Both the position numbers and the translations under genes were made by a program. The notes under the pieces are model-generated. The model saw nothing but the letters and a program-made list of their open reading frames with translations. It was not told where the DNA came from and did not search any database. 13,060 bases of DNA from JAZKSG01 sp964384785 (GTDB lineage: Archaea; Thermoplasmatota; E2; DHVEG-1): NCBI GenBank assembly GCA_964384785.1, contig CAYLLH010000083.1:1-13060 (forward strand), given 5' to 3'. How positions within the stretch are numbered: the first letter of the stretch is position 1; each line of letters starts with the position of its first letter. Below are positions 10,717-13,060 of this stretch, in pieces.

Positions 10717-13060
10717 TTATTTTTTAGATTTACCAGATTTCTTCTTAGATTTTTTTGATTTAGCCTTAGAATTCTTTTTCCTGTTTTTTGAAGACTTACA
10801 TTTATTTTTCTTAGAAGAAGATTTCTTATTTTTCTTTTCCTTCTTAGAATCATTGTCTTTATCATCAGAATCAGATTCAACACGTTCATTTAAAGAACCA
10901 ATAGGATCATGATCAGAGATATCATCGGGTTCAACAAAATCATCCTCAGGACCCATTAAAACATCTTCATCAATATCAGATACAGGTTCAACAACTGAAT
11001 CATCAGAAACCACTGGAGCAGGGATTGGAGTGTCAAATTTTCTTTTTTCAACAGCAGATGACAATGCCTCATCTAAAGATTTACCCGGAATCTCGTTAAC
11101 CTCAGAACCAATATCTTCATTAGATTCAGTAGTAGATGAAAAAACATCTTTTGGTGCTTCAACAATACCATCTTCATCAATTGGTTCAACATGCTCAACA
11201 GATTCAGAAATCAAACCATCAGTAACTGCCTCAGAACTTTGATTTATTTCAGGTTCCTCAATATCTTCCTCTATATTTTCAACAGCAGGTTCAACTATAG
11301 ATGCTTCTGTTTTAACAGGTGGATCAAATGGATTATTCTCAAACACTGCTTTTTCTTCAGAGTCAACATTTGAAACATCTTCACTCATAGCATTATTTTT
11401 ATCTTCTTCCTCAACTTCAGAAAACTCTGTCTCAGAAGAATCTTCCAGTTCCTCATCCTCAACTTCAGAAAACTCTACAACATCAGATTCAGCGTTAGCC
11501 TCTTGATTATTTATTGACTCTGGATGAAAATCATTAGTTAGAGCAGCTGCTGCAGGAGCAGCATTTGCTTGATCATAGGATTCATTTTCTTCAGCTGGTG
11601 CATACAAACCACCATTTAATGGCGCTGGTTCAGTATAGTTATCATATTCTTGATATGAATTTTGAACAGCAGGTTTAGGCTTGTAATATATTTGAGGATA
11701 TTTGTATAATATAATAACTGCTATTAATGCTGCTATTATAATCAAAAATAAGATTATAAACATCATAGCTGAAAAGGAAGATTTGTCTTTATCCTCTTCT
11801 TCAGATCCCTCAACTGATGAACTTCCTTCAACGTTAACAGTTCTATGGAATGTATCATTTTCTCCGTTTTCATCGATAACAGTTAAAGTAACCTCGTATT
11901 CTCCTGGAGCATCATATTTGTATTCAATTGTGGTTTCATTTGTGGTAAGTGTAGTTCCATCCCCAAAATCCCATACAAATTCAAGATTATCTCCATCAGC
12001 ATCGTTACTATTTGATGCATCAAAACTAACTGTAAGGTCTGTTATACTGAAAAACATTTTAGCTTCAGGTTTTTTATTTATTGTTGATGTAAGATTTAAA
12101 AGATACAGGGCCGTGCTGTTTAAACCATCATTATCTGTGACAGTTAGTAATACAAAATATTCACCATATGTATCATATTCATGAGTTGCGATGATACCAG
12201 TTTCTGTTTCTTCATCTCCAAAATCCCAAAAGTATTCTACTATACTTCCATCAGGATCATAACTTCTGGAAGCATTCAATATAACAGTTTTTTCTGAAAT
12301 GTTGTCTAGTCTAATCAATGATTTTGGTTTGTCTTGTGTTTCTTCACTTATTGATATTGTTATAGAGTCAGACCAAGAGCTTGTATCTTCACTATCTCTT
12401 GCTTGTGCTTTAACATTGTATGAACCAGGAGAACTCCAACTATGGGAAAGACTTATTTCTTCACCAGAAGTTTCAAAGCTTGTCCATTCGCTTATTGTTC
12501 CGTCATCCCAATCAAATCTGTAACTTATTTGATCTCCATCTGAATCAGTTGAACGAGCGGTGAATACATAGTTCCCGCCGATTATTCCTTCTTCAGAACC
12601 AGTTATGTCTGGAATAGATGGAGCATTGTTTTCTGGTTGTGGAGATGGATTATATCCGTTTTCTTCTGTTCTAAATGTAAAAGTGTCATTTGTCCAGGTT
12701 TCGCCATCATAAACATTTACAGTTACAGTGTATTGTGTGTCATATGGTAAACCAGAAATTGACAATTGTTTTGTGCCATTACTATCATCAGTACCACTGT
12801 TAGCATCACCATTGCTGCATTCGATCGTCCAATCAAAAGGATCTCCATCTGGATCAGATATGTCAATACTCCATGTTAGCGATGTTGGGCGATTTTTTGC
12901 CTCATCAGATGGATTTTCATTTGAAAGCACTGGTGGATTATTTGAATCAGGATCACTAACAGGGTTAATAGTAATAGTTACAGTTGCTTGATCAGTACCA
13001 CCATTACCATCACTAATCTCATAAACAAAACTATCAGAAGTTGTTTCACTGCCATCATGT
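10717..13060 (-). CDS. Large transmembrane surface protein with cadherin/Fn3/PKD ectodomain and acidic-basic cytoplasmic tail (5' end outside window)
   Basis: The frame is open to the right window edge, so the start lies beyond 13060; a GTG at 12930 is internal. About 780 residues are visible. In order: a cadherin-like repeat end (SDSFVYEISDGNGGTDQATV), an Fn3/Ig-like unit (visible residues about 44-130, SLTWSIDISDPDGDPFDWTI), a WDDG-type PKD-like domain (about 145-240), two PKD domains (about 245-325, FWDFGDEETETG; 330-410, FVWDFGDGTTLTT), one transmembrane helix (about 430-453, MMFIILFLIIIAALIAVIIL), then a cytoplasmic part of about 325 residues. The latter is rich in E, D, S and P up to about residue 735, then turns into a 42-residue Lys-rich end with 23 Lys. 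Extracellular sequons (NGT, NDT, NET) fit glycosylation. The role is adhesion or surface scaffolding with an intracellular disordered domain. The end is well defined by TAA at 10717. Confidence 0.85.
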   Translation of the reverse strand, partial: HDGSETTSDSFVYEISDGNGGTDQATVTITINPVSDPDSNNPPVLSNENPSDEAKNRPTSLTWSIDISDPDGDPFDWTIECSNGDANSGTDDSNGTKQLSISGLPYDTQYTVTVNVYDGETWTNDTFTFRTEENGYNPSPQPENNAPSIPDITGSEEGIIGGNYVFTARSTDSDGDQISYRFDWDDGTISEWTSFETSGEEISLSHSWSSPGSYNVKAQARDSEDTSSWSDSITISISEETQDKPKSLIRLDNISEKTVILNASRSYDPDGSIVEYFWDFGDEETETGIIATHEYDTYGEYFVLLTVTDNDGLNSTALYLLNLTSTINKKPEAKMFFSITDLTVSFDASNSNDADGDNLEFVWDFGDGTTLTTNETTIEYKYDAPGEYEVTLTVIDENGENDTFHRTVNVEGSSSVEGSEEEDKDKSSFSAMMFIILFLIIIAALIAVIILYKYPQIYYKPKPAVQNSYQEYDNYTEPAPLNGGLYAPAEENESYDQANAAPAAAALTNDFHPESINNQEANAESDVVEFSEVEDEELEDSSETEFSEVEEEDKNNAMSEDVSNVDSEEKAVFENNPFDPPVKTEASIVEPAVENIEEDIEEPEINQSSEAVTDGLISESVEHVEPIDEDGIVEAPKDVFSSTTESNEDIGSEVNEIPGKSLDEALSSAVEKRKFDTPIPAPVVSDDSVVEPVSDIDEDVLMGPEDDFVEPDDISDHDPIGSLNERVESDSDDKDNDSKKEKKNKKSSSKKNKCKSSKNRKKNSKAKSKKSKKKSGKSKK
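11408..11476. repeat. 48-base internal tandem duplication in the surface-protein gene
   Basis: TCCTCAACTTCAGAAAACTC occurs at 11408 and again 48 bases later at 11456. It encodes the repeated peptide EFSEVE(D/E)E within the acidic cytoplasmic region, so the period is 16 residues. This looks like a recent duplication inside a disordered segment. Confidence 0.6.

Noticed and set aside
12930..12932. GTG at 12930 as the start of the large surface protein
   Set aside because: The frame stays open through to the window edge and the upstream sequence encodes a clear cadherin-like repeat end, so the true start lies outside the window.
1..13060. CRISPR array, tRNA or rRNA genes
   Set aside because: No regularly spaced repeats and no recognisable tRNA or rRNA sequence were found on either strand by reading.

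Overview
This AT-rich window reads as a piece of an archaeal genome, probably a euryarchaeote of the Thermoplasmatota side. The evidence is mixed. Many genes have TATA/BRE-like elements about 25-30 bases before the inferred transcript start, and several of these starts fall on or next to the start codon (leaderless). The gene content also fits: a single-domain KaiC-like ATPase, a radical SAM protein of the MJ1155/COG1031 type with a C-terminal helix-hairpin-helix, a HemK2/Mtq2-type methyltransferase with an EPSEDTF motif, an HTH-PAS protein with the archaeal RNRNSVAKYL-type helix, and large secreted DUF11/PKD proteins. The taxon is inferred; no rRNA or tRNA was seen.

Layout. 1-110: a possible end of an insertion sequence, with a short open tail of a reading frame, an imperfect inverted repeat and a TTTTTCAACAGCC-like terminus. 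111-1754: two divergent nucleotidyltransferase modules. A minus-strand NTase is translationally coupled (ATGA) to a 51-residue basic protein, and a plus-strand MNT/HEPN pair (mntA-hepT type) is also ATGA-coupled. 1796-2961: a small two-helix membrane protein convergent with a KaiC-like ATPase. 3102-5366: a radical SAM/HhH protein followed by a short RNase III without a dsRNA-binding domain. 5363-5968: a four-helix membrane protein convergent with RNase III, the two stop codons overlapping in TTAA. 6130-8719: two secreted proteins, the second with three DUF11-like repeats, a PKD domain and an unusual C-terminal tail. 8768-9382: the methyltransferase. 9504-9782: a three-helix membrane protein. 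9818-10408: the HTH-PAS protein. 10409-10716: a regulatory-looking intergenic region with three related palindromes, a good plus-strand promoter and a long hairpin, a possible ncRNA. 10717-13060: the 3' part of a large cell-surface protein that runs off the right edge.

Functionally the window is accessory on the left (toxin-antitoxin-like modules beside a possible mobile-element scar), RNA/protein modification in the middle (radical SAM, RNase III, methyltransferase), and cell-envelope on the right. The most notable points are: a HEPN toxin with Lys in place of the catalytic-motif Arg; an archaeal-context RNase III with a D-to-N change at a metal-binding position and a hairpin just before its start; the possible structured ncRNA at about 10518-10700; and a transmembrane PKD protein whose long cytoplasmic part is strongly acidic and ends in a Lys-rich, histone-tail-like segment.
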